Source: Verrucomicrobiia bacterium
GTDB taxonomy: Bacteria > Verrucomicrobiota > Verrucomicrobiia > Limisphaerales > UBA9464
Length of the DNA: 64,000 nt
Reading direction: 5' to 3'
Assembly: GCA_019634635.1 (NCBI GenBank)
Contig: JAHCBB010000022.1
Location: 1-64,000 of the forward strand
This document shows positions 1 to 8,465 of the stretch, one piece after another. How positions within the stretch are numbered: the stretch's first letter is position 1; the number at the start of each line of letters is the position of its first letter. The notes under the pieces are model-generated. The model saw nothing but the letters and a program-made list of their open reading frames with translations, was not told where the DNA came from and ran no database searches. The translations under genes were made by a program, and so were the position numbers.

Positions 1-31
1 CTGGAGTGCGGCGGCCCTCCGCCGCTTTCGG
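1..31 (-). repeat. REP-like hairpin repeat, copy 1
   Basis: A short hairpin repeat lies at the window edge and may continue outside it. Read on the minus strand it is a 7-bp stem (GCGGCGG/CCGCCGC, 8-14 and 19-25) with a 4-nt loop, preceded by AAAGC and followed by ACTCCA. The same layout recurs three more times before base 390, in both orientations. Confidence 0.6.
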
Positions 32-183
32 AGCGGGCCGCGGGCAACCGGCAATTTGCGGGTCACGCGGTGGGCGGGGATGGCCGCAAGCTGGAGGCCG
101 GAGGCCGCCCCGAGTTCAGGGACCGCGGCGGGTGGAGTTGTCGGGTGGAAGTCTGCGGTGGTCGCGGTGGCGCGGTGTTCGAA

Positions 184-222
184 AACGGCGGAGGGCTACC
201 GCACTCCACGACGCTTCGCGAC
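184..222 (+). repeat. REP-like hairpin repeat, copy 2
   Basis: This copy has a partly mispaired hairpin. It is followed by a 32-nt block (191-222) repeated exactly at 357-388, which begins GAGGGCTACCGCACTCCACG and ends CTTCGCGAC. It is a member of the same family as copies 1, 3 and 4. Confidence 0.65.
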
Positions 223-251
223 CCCCACAAGCCATCGGCACGCCGCTAGGT

Positions 252-285
252 CTTGGACTGCGCCAGCCCCCTGGCGCTTTGCCAC
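252..285 (-). repeat. REP-like hairpin repeat, copy 3
   Basis: This is an inverted copy with a perfect stem GCGCCAG/CTGGCGC (260-266, 271-277) and a CCCC loop. On the minus strand it is preceded by CAAA and followed by CAGTCCAAGA, matching the AAAGC...ACTCCA flanks of the other copies. The stem sequence differs but pairing is kept (compensatory change), so the hairpin rather than the sequence seems conserved. Confidence 0.55.
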
Positions 286-345
286 CGCGGCGTCCTTCCG
301 CGTCGGGGGCGCATCCTTCTCCTCCCGCGTTCATTGAACCCTGGG

Positions 346-388
346 GGAAAGCGGTAGAGGGCTACCGCACTCCACGACGCTTCGCGAC
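346..388 (+). repeat. REP-like hairpin repeat, copy 4
   Basis: This is the cleanest copy, with stem GCGGTAG (351-357), loop AGGG and stem CTACCGC (362-368). It is preceded by GGGGGAAA and followed by ACTCCACGACGCTTCGCGAC. Bases 357-388 are identical to 191-222. I see no gene in 1-485 apart from these repeats. Confidence 0.65.
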
Positions 389-485
389 CGAGAGGTCAGC
401 CTTTGGCTCACGCCCAAATCCTCGGATGGAGCCCATGGACCTGCAGCTTCCGGTCTCCAGCCGCCGCCTCCAGCCCCGCCTCTCC

Positions 486-1811
486 TCACAATTGCCAGAA
501 ATCAAAGCCGGCTTCGCGGTAGGCGCGGGCGGGGAAGAATCCCTTCACATCCAGCAGCACGGGCGGGCGGCCGTTGCCAAGGCCACGCAGACGCTTGAGG
601 GTGTATTCCTCGACCAGTTGCCGGTGCTTCACCGCCAGAATTACCGCGTCGTAAGGTCCCGACGCATCCACGTCCGCCACCAGACGAATCCCATACTCGG
701 CCTCCACTTCATCCGGGTCCGCCAGAGGATCGTGCGGACGGCTCTCAATGCCGTACGCCCGCAGTTCCCGGTGGATGTCCACCACCCGCGTGTTCCGGAT
801 GTCCGGCACGTTCTCCTTGAAGGTCCATCCCAGGATCAACACCCGGGCCCCCTTCACCGCCCGGTCCGTGGCAATCAGACGCTTCACCGCCTGCTCCGCC
901 ACATGCTTGCCCATGGTGTCGTTGATCCGGCGTCCGGCGAGGATGACCTCCGGATGATACCCCAGGCTCTCCGCCTTGAAGGTGAGATAGTAGGGATCCA
1001 CCCCAATGCAGTGGCCGCCCACCAGACCCGGACGAAACGGCAGGAAATTCCACTTGGTGCCCGCCGCCTCAAGAACGTCCAGGGTGTTGATGCCCTGCCG
1101 CTCGAAGATCAACGCCAGCTCGTTCATCAGGGCGATGTTGAGGTCGCGCTGCGTGTTCTCGATGACCTTGGCGGCTTCCGCAGTCTTGATGGTGGCCGCC
1201 ACATGGACGCCCGCGCTGATCACCGCGCCGTACACGCGGGCCAGCAGGTCCGCCGTCGCCGGACCATCGCCGGCCACGACCTTGCGGATCTTGTCCACGG
1301 TGTGCTCGGTATCCCCGGGGTTGATGCGCTCCGGCGAATAGCCCGCAAAAAAATCCTCCCCCCACCGCAGCCCGCTCCCGGCCTCGATCAGCGGCAGACA
1401 GTCCTCCTCGGTGCAGCCGGGATAGACCGTGGATTCATAGACCACGGTGGTCCCCGGCTTCAGATGGCGTCCGATCATCCGCGAGGCACCCTGGAGAGGG
1501 CCCAGGTCCGGGAGCCGATGGCCGTCAATCGGCGTCGGCACGGTCACCAGGATCAGGCGGGCTTCGGACAGCACCGCCGGGTCGGTGGTGAACTCAACGG
1601 GGTGCCGCTGCAGCACCTCAGAAGTCAGCTCGCGCGTGCGATCCACGCCCCTTTTCAGCTCCTCAATGCGCACCGGGTTGATGTCGAGGCCGGTCACGCG
1701 GAAGCGCGACGCGAGGACCACGGCCAGTGGCAATCCCACGTATCCGAGACCGACAACGGCAATGCCCGCTTCGCGTGAGGCGAAGGCGTCGAAAGAGGCA
1801 GGTGCAGACAC
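486..1811 (-). CDS. UDP-sugar (nucleotide sugar) 6-dehydrogenase, TviB/WbpO-like
   Basis: This cytosolic enzyme would oxidise a UDP-hexose(N-acetyl) to the uronic acid for surface polysaccharide synthesis. From the GTG start used here (441 aa), the NAD-binding GLGYVGLP motif lies at about residues 21-28, followed by TVPTPI, YESTVYPG and SPERINPGD. The catalytic cysteine motif GGHCIGVDPYYL follows near residue 268, and a C-terminal UDP-binding domain completes the family order. The open frame extends upstream to a TTG at 1892 (468 aa), but the extra residues look non-homologous and 441 aa fits the family better. Substrate (GlcNAc versus GalNAc epimer) cannot be told from sequence. It stands alone downstream of tRNA-Thr, with no other polysaccharide genes in the window. 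Confidence 0.88.
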   Translation of the reverse strand: MSAPASFDAFASREAGIAVVGLGYVGLPLAVVLASRFRVTGLDINPVRIEELKRGVDRTRELTSEVLQRHPVEFTTDPAVLSEARLILVTVPTPIDGHRLPDLGPLQGASRMIGRHLKPGTTVVYESTVYPGCTEEDCLPLIEAGSGLRWGEDFFAGYSPERINPGDTEHTVDKIRKVVAGDGPATADLLARVYGAVISAGVHVAATIKTAEAAKVIENTQRDLNIALMNELALIFERQGINTLDVLEAAGTKWNFLPFRPGLVGGHCIGVDPYYLTFKAESLGYHPEVILAGRRINDTMGKHVAEQAVKRLIATDRAVKGARVLILGWTFKENVPDIRNTRVVDIHRELRAYGIESRPHDPLADPDEVEAEYGIRLVADVDASGPYDAVILAVKHRQLVEEYTLKRLRGLGNGRPPVLLDVKGFFPARAYREAGFDFWQL

Positions 1812-1954
1812 GAAGGAGGGCAGGAAGAATGGATAGCCTTCTGGGATGATACGCCCATTGACTGCCAAGCGGAGCCACAGCACCGCCAACAAACGACGCT
1901 AAGGGAGCCTGGCTACCCGGTTGAGACCCAGCAACATGTTATGTACAAAACATT

Positions 1955-2029
1955 TGGAGCCGGTGGTCGGGTTCGAACCGACGACCTGCTGTTTACGAAA
2001 CAGCTGCTCTGCCACTGAGCTACACCGGC
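1955..2029 (-). tRNA. tRNA-Thr (anticodon CGU)
   Basis: The minus strand folds into a full cloverleaf. The acceptor stem is GCCGGTG (2029-2023) paired with CACCGGC (1965-1959). The D arm contains AGCTCAGTGGCAGAGCA. The anticodon loop TTCGTAA gives anticodon CGT (reads ACG), and the T arm contains GGTTCGAACC. The discriminator base is U, and CCA is encoded (1957-1955). Short 'proteins' overlapping it on both strands are tRNA translations. Confidence 0.95.
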
Positions 2030-2125
2030 ATTCCGGACGTCCCCGCAGGGGTGCCGTCCACCGCTGGCACGTTGAGGAAGTTGTTCGTGCCTCGCAAGCG
2101 ACAAATCACTTGCGTGACTCCGCCG

Positions 2126-2640
2126 TGCGCGCCGATCGCGAACCGGGCCTGTGGCAACTTCACATGCGGACGGCTCGCGAGGACTCTCGCCCCACCCGGA
2201 GGCAGTCCTGATGGGTGAATTGGTGGAGGAGATTTGGGGTGACCCGGTGGGGTGAGGCTCCGCCGAGCCGTGCGCGCCAACCGCGAGATGGGCCTGTGGC
2301 GACTTCACATGCGGACGGCTCGCGAGGACTCTCGCCCCACCCGGAGGCAGTCCTGATGGGTGAATTGGTGGGGGAGATTTGGGGTGACCCGGTGGGGTGA
2401 GGCTCCGCCGAACCGTGCGCGCCAACCGCGAGATGGGCCTGTGGCGACTCCACACGCGGACGGCTCGCCGGAGGCTCCCCCACCCGGAGGCGGTCCTGAT
2501 GGGTGAATTGGTGGAGGAGATTTGGGGTGACCCGGTGGGGTGAGGCTCCGCCGAACCGTGCGCGCCAACCGCGAACTGGGCCCGTGGTGACTCCACACGC
2601 GGACGGCTCGCCAGAGGCTTGCCCCACCGAGAGGGGGCAC
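2126..2640. repeat. Tandem repeat array, ~145-bp unit, ~3.5 copies
   Basis: Units begin at about 2126, 2271, 2416 and 2559 (periods 145, 145, 143) with TGCGCGCC. Each contains the AGGCTCCGCCGA(G/A)CC block, CCTGTGGCGACT...CACACGC, and a segment reading GGTGAATTGGTGGAGGAGAT. The frames open across it translate to repetitive, low-complexity peptides and are not genes. The reverse complement of the unit matches the 124-bp unit of the array at 24295-24886, except for an extra block of about 20 bp. It fills the gap between tRNA-Thr and dinB; I see no gene in 2030-2739. Confidence 0.85.
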
Positions 2641-2739
2641 CGAAGGCGCTGAGTGAGTCGCGGCACCCAGCTCGATCCCGGCCGGGCAAACGATGCGACC
2701 CATGCTTCCCTGGAACTGCACTGTGCGCATCATGCCCGG

Positions 2740-3828
2740 GTGCCGCGGGTCATCCTGCACCTCGACATGGACGCCTTCTTCGCCTCCGTGGAACAGCGCG
2801 ACCACCCGCCGCTGCGCGGACGCCCGGTGATCGTGGGATCACCCCCGGACCAGAGGGGAGTGGTCGCCGCCGCCAGCTACGAGGCCCGGAAGTTCGGCGT
2901 GCGCTCCGCAATGCCCAGTCGCACGGCGGGCCGGCTGTGTCCGGACGGGGTCTTTGTCCGTCCGCGCATGGACCGCTACCGGGAGGAGTCCCGGGAAATT
3001 TTCCGGCGGGTGCGCGAGACGGGGGTGGCCGTCGAGCAGGTCTCCGTGGACGAGGCCTATCTTGACGCCTCGGGACTGGTGAGTGCCTCCGGCGTGGGAG
3101 ATCCCGAAGCGGCATTGCTGGCAGTCCTGTCCCTGGCCCGCGGATTGAAACAGCGGATCCAGGCCGAGCGCGGGCTCACGGCCAGTGTCGGCATTGCCTC
3201 GAACAAACTGCTGGCCAAGCTGGCCAGCGACCTGGCCAAACCCGATGGCCTGACGCTCATTCCGGACCGGGATCGCACCGCATTCCTGCGCCCCCTGCCC
3301 TGCCGCGCATTGCCGGGTGTCGGCACCGTGACCGCCGAAGTGCTGGCACGCGCTGGAATAACCACCATTGGCGACCTTCAGGACTTCCCCGGGGAACTCC
3401 AGTCCTTCGCCGGCTCCTTCGGCCCTACGCTGAAGCGCTTCGCCTTCGGTGATGACGACCGTCCGCTCGATCTCGGGGACACCGTGAAGAGCATCTCGAG
3501 CGAAAACACCTTCCTTTCCGACACCGCCGACCGCCCCACCCTGCGGGCCTGCCTGCGCGAACAGGCCGCGGAAATCGCCGGGAAGCTCCAACGGCATCAA
3601 CTTGCCGCACGCACCGTGCAGGTGAAGGTCCGGTACGGCGACTTCACCACCCTCACCCGCCAGCACAGTGCCGGGGACCCGGTCTTCGAGGCCGCCGACC
3701 TTTACCGCCTCGCCTGCTGGCTCCTGGCGCGCGAGCATCTCGTGCACCGGCCCCTGCGCCTCCTCGGCCTTGGCGTCAGCAATCTCCTCGAACTCCAGTC
3801 GGTCCAGCTCCAGCTGAACCTCAATTGA
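2740..3828 (+). CDS. dinB: DNA polymerase IV (Y-family translesion polymerase)
   Basis: This is an error-prone Y-family polymerase for bypass of damaged template. Metal-binding DMDAFFASVEQ lies near the N-terminus (Asp at residues 9 and 11 from this start) and SVDEAYLD carries the other catalytic Asp-Glu near 104-105. These are followed by the thumb (SVGIASNKLLAKLASDLAKPDGL), the HhH-like CRALPGVG motif and the little-finger domain. The C-terminal VQLQLNLN resembles a beta-clamp-binding peptide. The frame is open to an ATG at 2653 (391 aa), but the first 29 residues lie against repeat DNA and look non-homologous, so I prefer the GTG at 2740 directly before RVILHLDMD. No LexA box was recognised upstream. 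It is followed directly by the MBL-like gene. Confidence 0.9.
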   Translation: MPRVILHLDMDAFFASVEQRDHPPLRGRPVIVGSPPDQRGVVAAASYEARKFGVRSAMPSRTAGRLCPDGVFVRPRMDRYREESREIFRRVRETGVAVEQVSVDEAYLDASGLVSASGVGDPEAALLAVLSLARGLKQRIQAERGLTASVGIASNKLLAKLASDLAKPDGLTLIPDRDRTAFLRPLPCRALPGVGTVTAEVLARAGITTIGDLQDFPGELQSFAGSFGPTLKRFAFGDDDRPLDLGDTVKSISSENTFLSDTADRPTLRACLREQAAEIAGKLQRHQLAARTVQVKVRYGDFTTLTRQHSAGDPVFEAADLYRLACWLLAREHLVHRPLRLLGLGVSNLLELQSVQLQLNLN

Positions 3829-3866
3829 GTTCCGCCAGGTTCCCGGCACCGGTAGCCTCGTCAGGA

Positions 3867-4448
3867 ATGATCGAGGAGATCCTGCCCGCCGTTTTCCGCT
3901 GGTCGGCGTTCTCCCCGGCGCATCGGGTGGAGCTGACCGCCCACGCGGTGGGATCGGATGACGGGCTGCGGATCTTCGACCCCATCGTCCCGCCCTCCGA
4001 AGTGGCGCTACCCCGGTCGTCCGGCGACCGGGTCCTCCTGACCAACGAAAATCATGAACGCGCCGCCGCCGCCTGGCTGGCCGAAGGGGTCCCGGTGTGG
4101 TGTTCGCCGGAAGCCGGGACAACCCAGCCGGGAATTCAACGGTGGGGGGCCGGCGCGGACGCGAACCCGGACGCGGACCCGGCTCCGGGTTGGATCCGCA
4201 TTCCCCTTGCAGGCGGCCCTCCGGGTGAGACCGCATTCCTCCTCCCGAAGCGGTCCCTGATGATCTTCGGGGACGCCGTGGTGAACCTTCCGGGGCGCGG
4301 GCTGGAGATCCTGCCGGACCAGTACTGCCGCGATTCTCGCCTCCTCCGCGAATCCCTGCGCGGGCTGCCCGATTTCGATCACGCGATGTTTGCCCATGGC
4401 GAGCCGTTGCTCGCTGCGGCGGGACGGCGCGTCGCCTCACTCTTGTAA
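3867..4448 (+). CDS. MBL-fold metallo-hydrolase-like protein
   Basis: This protein of about 193 residues starts MIEEILPAVFRWSAFSPAHRVELTAHAV. Its order of strands (FRWS...; RIFDPIVPP; VLLTNENHERAAAAWLAEGVPVW; FLLPKRSLMIFGDAVVN; FDHAMFAHGEPLLA) follows a metallo-beta-lactamase-type fold. The HxHxDH motif is reduced to NENHERAA, and FGDAV and AHGEP replace the usual later ligands. A catalytically competent zinc site is therefore doubtful and the function is unknown. An upstream TTG at 3825 would overlap the dinB stop. The ATG at 3867 matches the conserved N-terminus better. Close spacing suggests cotranscription with dinB and the Lol genes. Confidence 0.6.
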   Translation: MIEEILPAVFRWSAFSPAHRVELTAHAVGSDDGLRIFDPIVPPSEVALPRSSGDRVLLTNENHERAAAAWLAEGVPVWCSPEAGTTQPGIQRWGAGADANPDADPAPGWIRIPLAGGPPGETAFLLPKRSLMIFGDAVVNLPGRGLEILPDQYCRDSRLLRESLRGLPDFDHAMFAHGEPLLAAAGRRVASLL

Positions 4449-4482
4449 AGCCCGGACCGGCAAGTAGCGTCCACGCCACGCA

Positions 4483-5766
4483 ATGTCGCCGCTGCCGTAC
4501 GAACTCGCCCTGGCCCTGCGATACCTCCGGCCCAAGCGCACCTTCGTCTCGGTCATCACCCTCATTTGCATCCTTGGCGTGGCCCTGGGGGTGGCGGTGC
4601 TCATCATCGTCATTTCGGTGATGACGGGGTTCGGGATCCAGTTGCGGGAACGGCTCACCGGTTTCAGCGCCCACGTCCGGGTCGAACTGGCGGGGCCGGG
4701 CGCGATGACCCAGTGGCGTCCGCTGATGGAGCGGATCGCGAACCAGCCGGGCGTCCGCGGCGCGGCGCCGTACGTGAACGCCCAGGTGCTGGTCGAAACG
4801 CAACCGGAGGACGGCCGCTCCTCCCACGTGTTCGGCGTCATTGCCCGCGGCGTGGACCCGGAACTCGAGGACCGGGTCTCGGACATCCGCCGCAACCTGG
4901 TCCAGGGCGAATTTCGCCTTTCCCCCAAAAGCGTGCTCGTTCCCTCCAGGCTCGCACGGGAGCACGGAATCCGGGTGGGCGACCGGCTCGACGTGTATTC
5001 GGTCCCGTCCTTCCGACGGATGCGCGAGGCGCAGCGTCGTCAGGAGGAGGAGGTGGTCACCGGGGACGAATACTGGGTGCGAGGGCTGCTCGACCTGGGA
5101 TTGGAGGATCTGAACACCACCGTCGTGGTCACCTCGCTGACGGACGGCATGGACCTCTGGGGCGAGGGGGAGGGCGTGCAGGGGCTGGCCGTGATGCTGG
5201 ACGACCCCGGGGAGGTGGCGACCGACCGCATGACCCGTCAGCTCCAGGAAGCGCTGGGTCCCGGGTACTCGGTCGGCAACTGGCTGACGGGCAACCGCGA
5301 TTTCCTGGATGCACTCACCACCGAGAAGGCCCTGATGTTCTACATCCTGTTCTTCATCGTGATCGTCGCCGCGTTCGGGAACATGAGTGCGCTCATCACC
5401 TTCGTCGTGCAGAAGACGCGCGAGATCGGCGTCCTGAAGGCCCTGGGCGCACGGCCGTCCAGCGTCGCCATGCTGTTCCTTGGACAAAGCGCGGTGGTGG
5501 GCGTGCTGGGCGTCGCCAGCGGCTTCGTCCTGGGCATGCTGGCGCTGCGCTACCGGAATGAGTTCCTGCACTTCATGAATGCACGGCTGGGCTTTGACCT
5601 GTTTCCATCCTCCATCTATCAGTTCATGGATCTGCCGGCGCGGATCGTCCCTTCGGACGTGGCGATCATCTGCGGCGGCTCGCTGGTCATCTGCCTGATG
5701 GCGGGAGTGCTCCCGGCCCTGCGCGCCGCATGGCTCCAGCCCGTCCAGGCCCTGCGCAATGAGTAA
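4483..5766 (+). CDS. Lipoprotein-releasing ABC transporter permease (LolC/LolE family)
   Basis: This inner-membrane subunit would, with the ATPase that follows, extract lipoproteins from the inner membrane for delivery to the outer membrane. The 427-aa protein has a cytoplasmic N-terminal helix (YELALALRYLRPKR), TM1 at about 23-50, a periplasmic MacB-like core (about 55-280) and three C-terminal TM helices (about 287-312, 330-355, 393-418) of the FtsX fold. It ends LQPVQALRNE. Only one LolC/E-type gene is present here, so it may act as a homodimer (LolF-like); that is inference. Its end overlaps the next start by 8 nt, showing translational coupling. Confidence 0.88.
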   Translation: MSPLPYELALALRYLRPKRTFVSVITLICILGVALGVAVLIIVISVMTGFGIQLRERLTGFSAHVRVELAGPGAMTQWRPLMERIANQPGVRGAAPYVNAQVLVETQPEDGRSSHVFGVIARGVDPELEDRVSDIRRNLVQGEFRLSPKSVLVPSRLAREHGIRVGDRLDVYSVPSFRRMREAQRRQEEEVVTGDEYWVRGLLDLGLEDLNTTVVVTSLTDGMDLWGEGEGVQGLAVMLDDPGEVATDRMTRQLQEALGPGYSVGNWLTGNRDFLDALTTEKALMFYILFFIVIVAAFGNMSALITFVVQKTREIGVLKALGARPSSVAMLFLGQSAVVGVLGVASGFVLGMLALRYRNEFLHFMNARLGFDLFPSSIYQFMDLPARIVPSDVAIICGGSLVICLMAGVLPALRAAWLQPVQALRNE

Positions 5767-6484
5767 TCCCTGCCTTCAGGCCACCGGACTCCGCCGGATC
5801 TACGCGATCGGCCACCGGACCCTTGAGGTCCTTCGCGGGGTGGACCTCACGGTGGAACACGGCGAGTTCGTTGCCCTCTGCGGCGCCTCCGGCGCGGGCA
5901 AGAGCACCCTGCTGCACCTGCTCGGCGGACTGGATCGTCCCGATGCCGGAGAGGTGCGGTTTCAAGGGACGTCCCTGGGGCGGATGTCCTCGTCGGCGCT
6001 GCCCGCGTTCCGCAACCGCCATGTCGGGTATGTCTTCCAGTCGTATCACCTGCTCCCGGAGCTCGACGCCCTGGAGAACGTGGCCCTGCCCGCGCGTATG
6101 GCCCGGCACCCCTTTGGCGAGGCGATCGGTCGGGCGCGGGAGCTGCTGCGGCGCGTGGGTTTGGGCGACCGGCTGGACCATCTGCCCCAGGAGCTCTCCG
6201 GCGGGGAGCAGCAACGGGTCTGCCTCGCACGCAGCCTGGTCAATGGTCCGCAATTGATCCTGGCCGACGAACCCACCGGCAACCTCGATTCGCGAACGGG
6301 CGAGGAAATCCTCCAGCTGTTGCTCGAGCTGCGTCAGGAGCTCGGAACGACGCTCGTGATCGCCACGCACGACACCCGGGTCGCCGCGCATGCGGGTCGG
6401 GTGGTCGCGATGGCCGACGGGCGGATCATGGACTCCGCAACGGAGGAACCGCTCGCAAACGACGCTTGGGATCGGCTGACGTAG
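5759..6484 (+). CDS. lolD: Lipoprotein-releasing ABC transporter ATP-binding protein
   Basis: This 241-aa ABC ATPase powers the preceding permease. Walker A is CGASGAGKST (41-50), the Q-loop is YVFQSYHLLPELDALENV, the signature is LSGGEQQR (146-153), Walker B with catalytic Glu is LILADEP (166-172), and the switch His is in ATHD. It belongs to the LolD/MacB subfamily by sequence. Overlap of its start with the permease stop (ATGAGTAA) indicates a two-gene unit. It converges on the Mla operon to the right with about 80 nt between stops. Confidence 0.92.
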   Translation: MSNPCLQATGLRRIYAIGHRTLEVLRGVDLTVEHGEFVALCGASGAGKSTLLHLLGGLDRPDAGEVRFQGTSLGRMSSSALPAFRNRHVGYVFQSYHLLPELDALENVALPARMARHPFGEAIGRARELLRRVGLGDRLDHLPQELSGGEQQRVCLARSLVNGPQLILADEPTGNLDSRTGEEILQLLLELRQELGTTLVIATHDTRVAAHAGRVVAMADGRIMDSATEEPLANDAWDRLT

Positions 6485-6566
6485 GCGCGGGCCGGCACGC
6501 ATCCCGCACCGGACGCCCGTGGCGGCATCCCGCAACCTCCGGGAATGTTCCCGGTGCGGATCCGGC

Positions 6567-7685
6567 TCAGAAGCGGCGCAGATTCCGCGGCGGGTTCGCG
6601 GGCCTTGGGGGGGGCGGCGTGTTGGTGCGGAAGGCGGACCGCAGGAGCCAGTGGCGCTTGAGCAGCGTCTCGATGCTGACGGCCAGCGACCCGACGCTTC
6701 GGGTGAGCTCATTGGCGTCGGCCAGCAGGTTGGTGTTCTGCTGGAGCTGGAGGTTCACATTGCTCAGCGCGAGGCCGACATCCGCCATGCGCCCGTTGAG
6801 GTTGCTCAAGGTGAGCGCAATGGGGCCCGTGCCCGGGTTCAGATTGGACAGGGTCAGCGTGAGCTGGGACGCCACAGGGGTGGGCACCAGCAGGTCGCCG
6901 AGGCCCCCGGGGGTGTTGAGCGCGGGACGCAGATCGCCAAGCAACCCGTTCATCTGCTCGACGGTGGCGTCCAGTTTCGGGATCGCGGCATTCATCTCAT
7001 CGGTCATCAAGGCCAGGTTGCCGAGCACCTTCCCCAGTTCATTGGTGAGCGCGAACACCTGCGGCAACGCCTCGCTGACGGTGGTGGCAATCTCCGCGAG
7101 GCGGCTCTGAAGCGGCTGGGTCTCCACGGACTGAAGCCAGAAGCCGTTGCCCACCTCGTCCAGCGGACGGTAGGTGCGCTGGGTGATCGTCGGGTCGAAC
7201 AGAAAGTCATCCGACAGCATCCGCACCGGCTCCCCGGCCACGCGCTTCACCGTCGCCTCCCCCTCGCTGCCCCGGGTGATCTCCAGCGTGCGCGTCCCGA
7301 GAAAATCGCCCCCGCCGATCCGGACCCGCGAATCCGTCCAGATGTAGCCGTCGTAGGGTTTCCGCACATTGAATCCGAGGAACACATAGAATCGGTTGGC
7401 GACAAACCACTCGTCGGGCGGTCCCTGATCAATGTGCGTCACCTCACCCACCGTGAAGCCCATCATCGTGACGGGCGTGCCCACCCGCAGTCCGGTCACC
7501 TCGCCCACAAACGTGTAATAGGGAAATTTGGGAACAAACCAGCCGCGCTCCCGCGCGGTGTGGCGGACGAAATACACCAGGCCGGCCAGCATCAGGAGGA
7601 CCGTCAGCAGCAGAAAGAGGCCGACCAGTCGCTCGACGCGGCCAAGCCGTGTGCGCAACTGGGGGGTGAGATCTTGGAGGGCCAT
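6567..7685 (-). CDS. MlaD-family (MCE domain) lipid-transport substrate-binding protein
   Basis: This 372-aa protein is anchored by one N-terminal TM helix (about 19-40, VGLFLLLTVLLMLAGLVYFV). A single MCE domain follows at about 50-150 (FVGEVTGLRVGTPVTMMGFTVGEVTHI). A long C-terminal helical region is rich in L/N/T repeats (FALTNELGKVLGNLALM; LTLSNLNPGTGPIALTLSNLN) that probably forms a helical bundle or channel, as in PqiB/MCE proteins. The tail is proline- and arginine-rich. It is the last gene of the mlaE-mlaF-mlaD-like operon, 36 nt after the ATPase. Role: periplasmic shuttling of phospholipid between membranes (inference from family). Confidence 0.82.
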   Translation of the reverse strand: MALQDLTPQLRTRLGRVERLVGLFLLLTVLLMLAGLVYFVRHTARERGWFVPKFPYYTFVGEVTGLRVGTPVTMMGFTVGEVTHIDQGPPDEWFVANRFYVFLGFNVRKPYDGYIWTDSRVRIGGGDFLGTRTLEITRGSEGEATVKRVAGEPVRMLSDDFLFDPTITQRTYRPLDEVGNGFWLQSVETQPLQSRLAEIATTVSEALPQVFALTNELGKVLGNLALMTDEMNAAIPKLDATVEQMNGLLGDLRPALNTPGGLGDLLVPTPVASQLTLTLSNLNPGTGPIALTLSNLNGRMADVGLALSNVNLQLQQNTNLLADANELTRSVGSLAVSIETLLKRHWLLRSAFRTNTPPPPRPANPPRNLRRF

Positions 7686-7721
7686 GTTCTGGGAACAGCA
7701 AGGACGCCCGGTCGTGGAAGG

Positions 7722-8465
7722 TCAACCCCCGGACCCGCGGTCGCCGGAGTTCCCCGGATTCAGGGTGCGAAGCCTGTGGTCGCCGACCTCCGCAAACTGA
7801 CGTCCCAGCCCCGCCCAAGGTTGGGCCTCATCCACCGTGGTCACGAGGGTGATGGGGCGTGTGGACACCGGCGCATGCCCGGCGGCCAACGCGGTGAGGA
7901 ACTGACGCCACCACCGGGCATGGTCCGGGTCCATGCCGGCGGTCGGATTGTCGAGCAGGAGCACCTCCGGACCCAGGGCCAGCGCCCGGCCGAGGGCCAC
8001 CCGTTGCATCCAGGCGCGCCCGATCCGGCCGGCCGGTGCCGCCGCGAGCCGGTCGAGCGCCAGCGCGGCGCGCAGCGGGGCGGTCGCCTCAACCGCCTCA
8101 TCCATCCGCAGCCCGTCGTGGTAGCTCACCGGCAGGGCGATGTTCTCGGCCACGGACAACTGCCCGAACATCCGTCCGCCGCCATCGAACACCATCCCCA
8201 CCCGTCGTCGCAGGGGCCCACGTCCGGTGGCGGGACCCGTTCCCCCGGCGACGAGCTGCCCGAACCACCGGAGCTCCCCGCCGGCGCACGGGCGGATCCC
8301 GGCCAGCGTCTCCAGCAACAGACTTTTGCCGGACCCATGAAGACCGCTCAGGATCCAGAAATCTCCCGCCTGGACCTGCCACGTCACTCCCGTAAGCACC
8401 GGTTCGGCGTCGGGCTCCCACGCAATGCGCGCGCCGACCAGTTCGATGACCGCCGGCGTGCTCAT
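7722..8465 (-). CDS. MlaF-like ABC ATPase with degenerate catalytic motifs
   Basis: By position between an MlaE permease and an MlaD protein, this 247-aa gene is the ATPase of an Mla-type phospholipid transporter. Walker A is intact (GLHGSGKS, 41-48). The other motifs deviate: the Q-loop Gln is Asp (MVFDGGGRMF, D94), the LSGGQ signature is replaced by RIGRAWMQR (about 147-155), the catalytic Glu after Walker B is Asn (VLLLDNPTAGMDP, N173), and the switch His is missing (TLVTTVDE). It may bind ATP but hydrolyse it slowly, or play a structural role. It is not a broken gene, since length and frame are intact. The start overlaps the mlaE stop by 4 nt. Confidence 0.75.
   Translation of the reverse strand: MSTPAVIELVGARIAWEPDAEPVLTGVTWQVQAGDFWILSGLHGSGKSLLLETLAGIRPCAGGELRWFGQLVAGGTGPATGRGPLRRRVGMVFDGGGRMFGQLSVAENIALPVSYHDGLRMDEAVEATAPLRAALALDRLAAAPAGRIGRAWMQRVALGRALALGPEVLLLDNPTAGMDPDHARWWRQFLTALAAGHAPVSTRPITLVTTVDEAQPWAGLGRQFAEVGDHRLRTLNPGNSGDRGSGG

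Noticed and set aside
1913..2689. Open frames across the tandem repeats and tRNA (e.g. peptides with GFEPTTCCLRNSCSATELH)
   Set aside because: These are translations of tRNA-Thr and of the repeat units, not genes.
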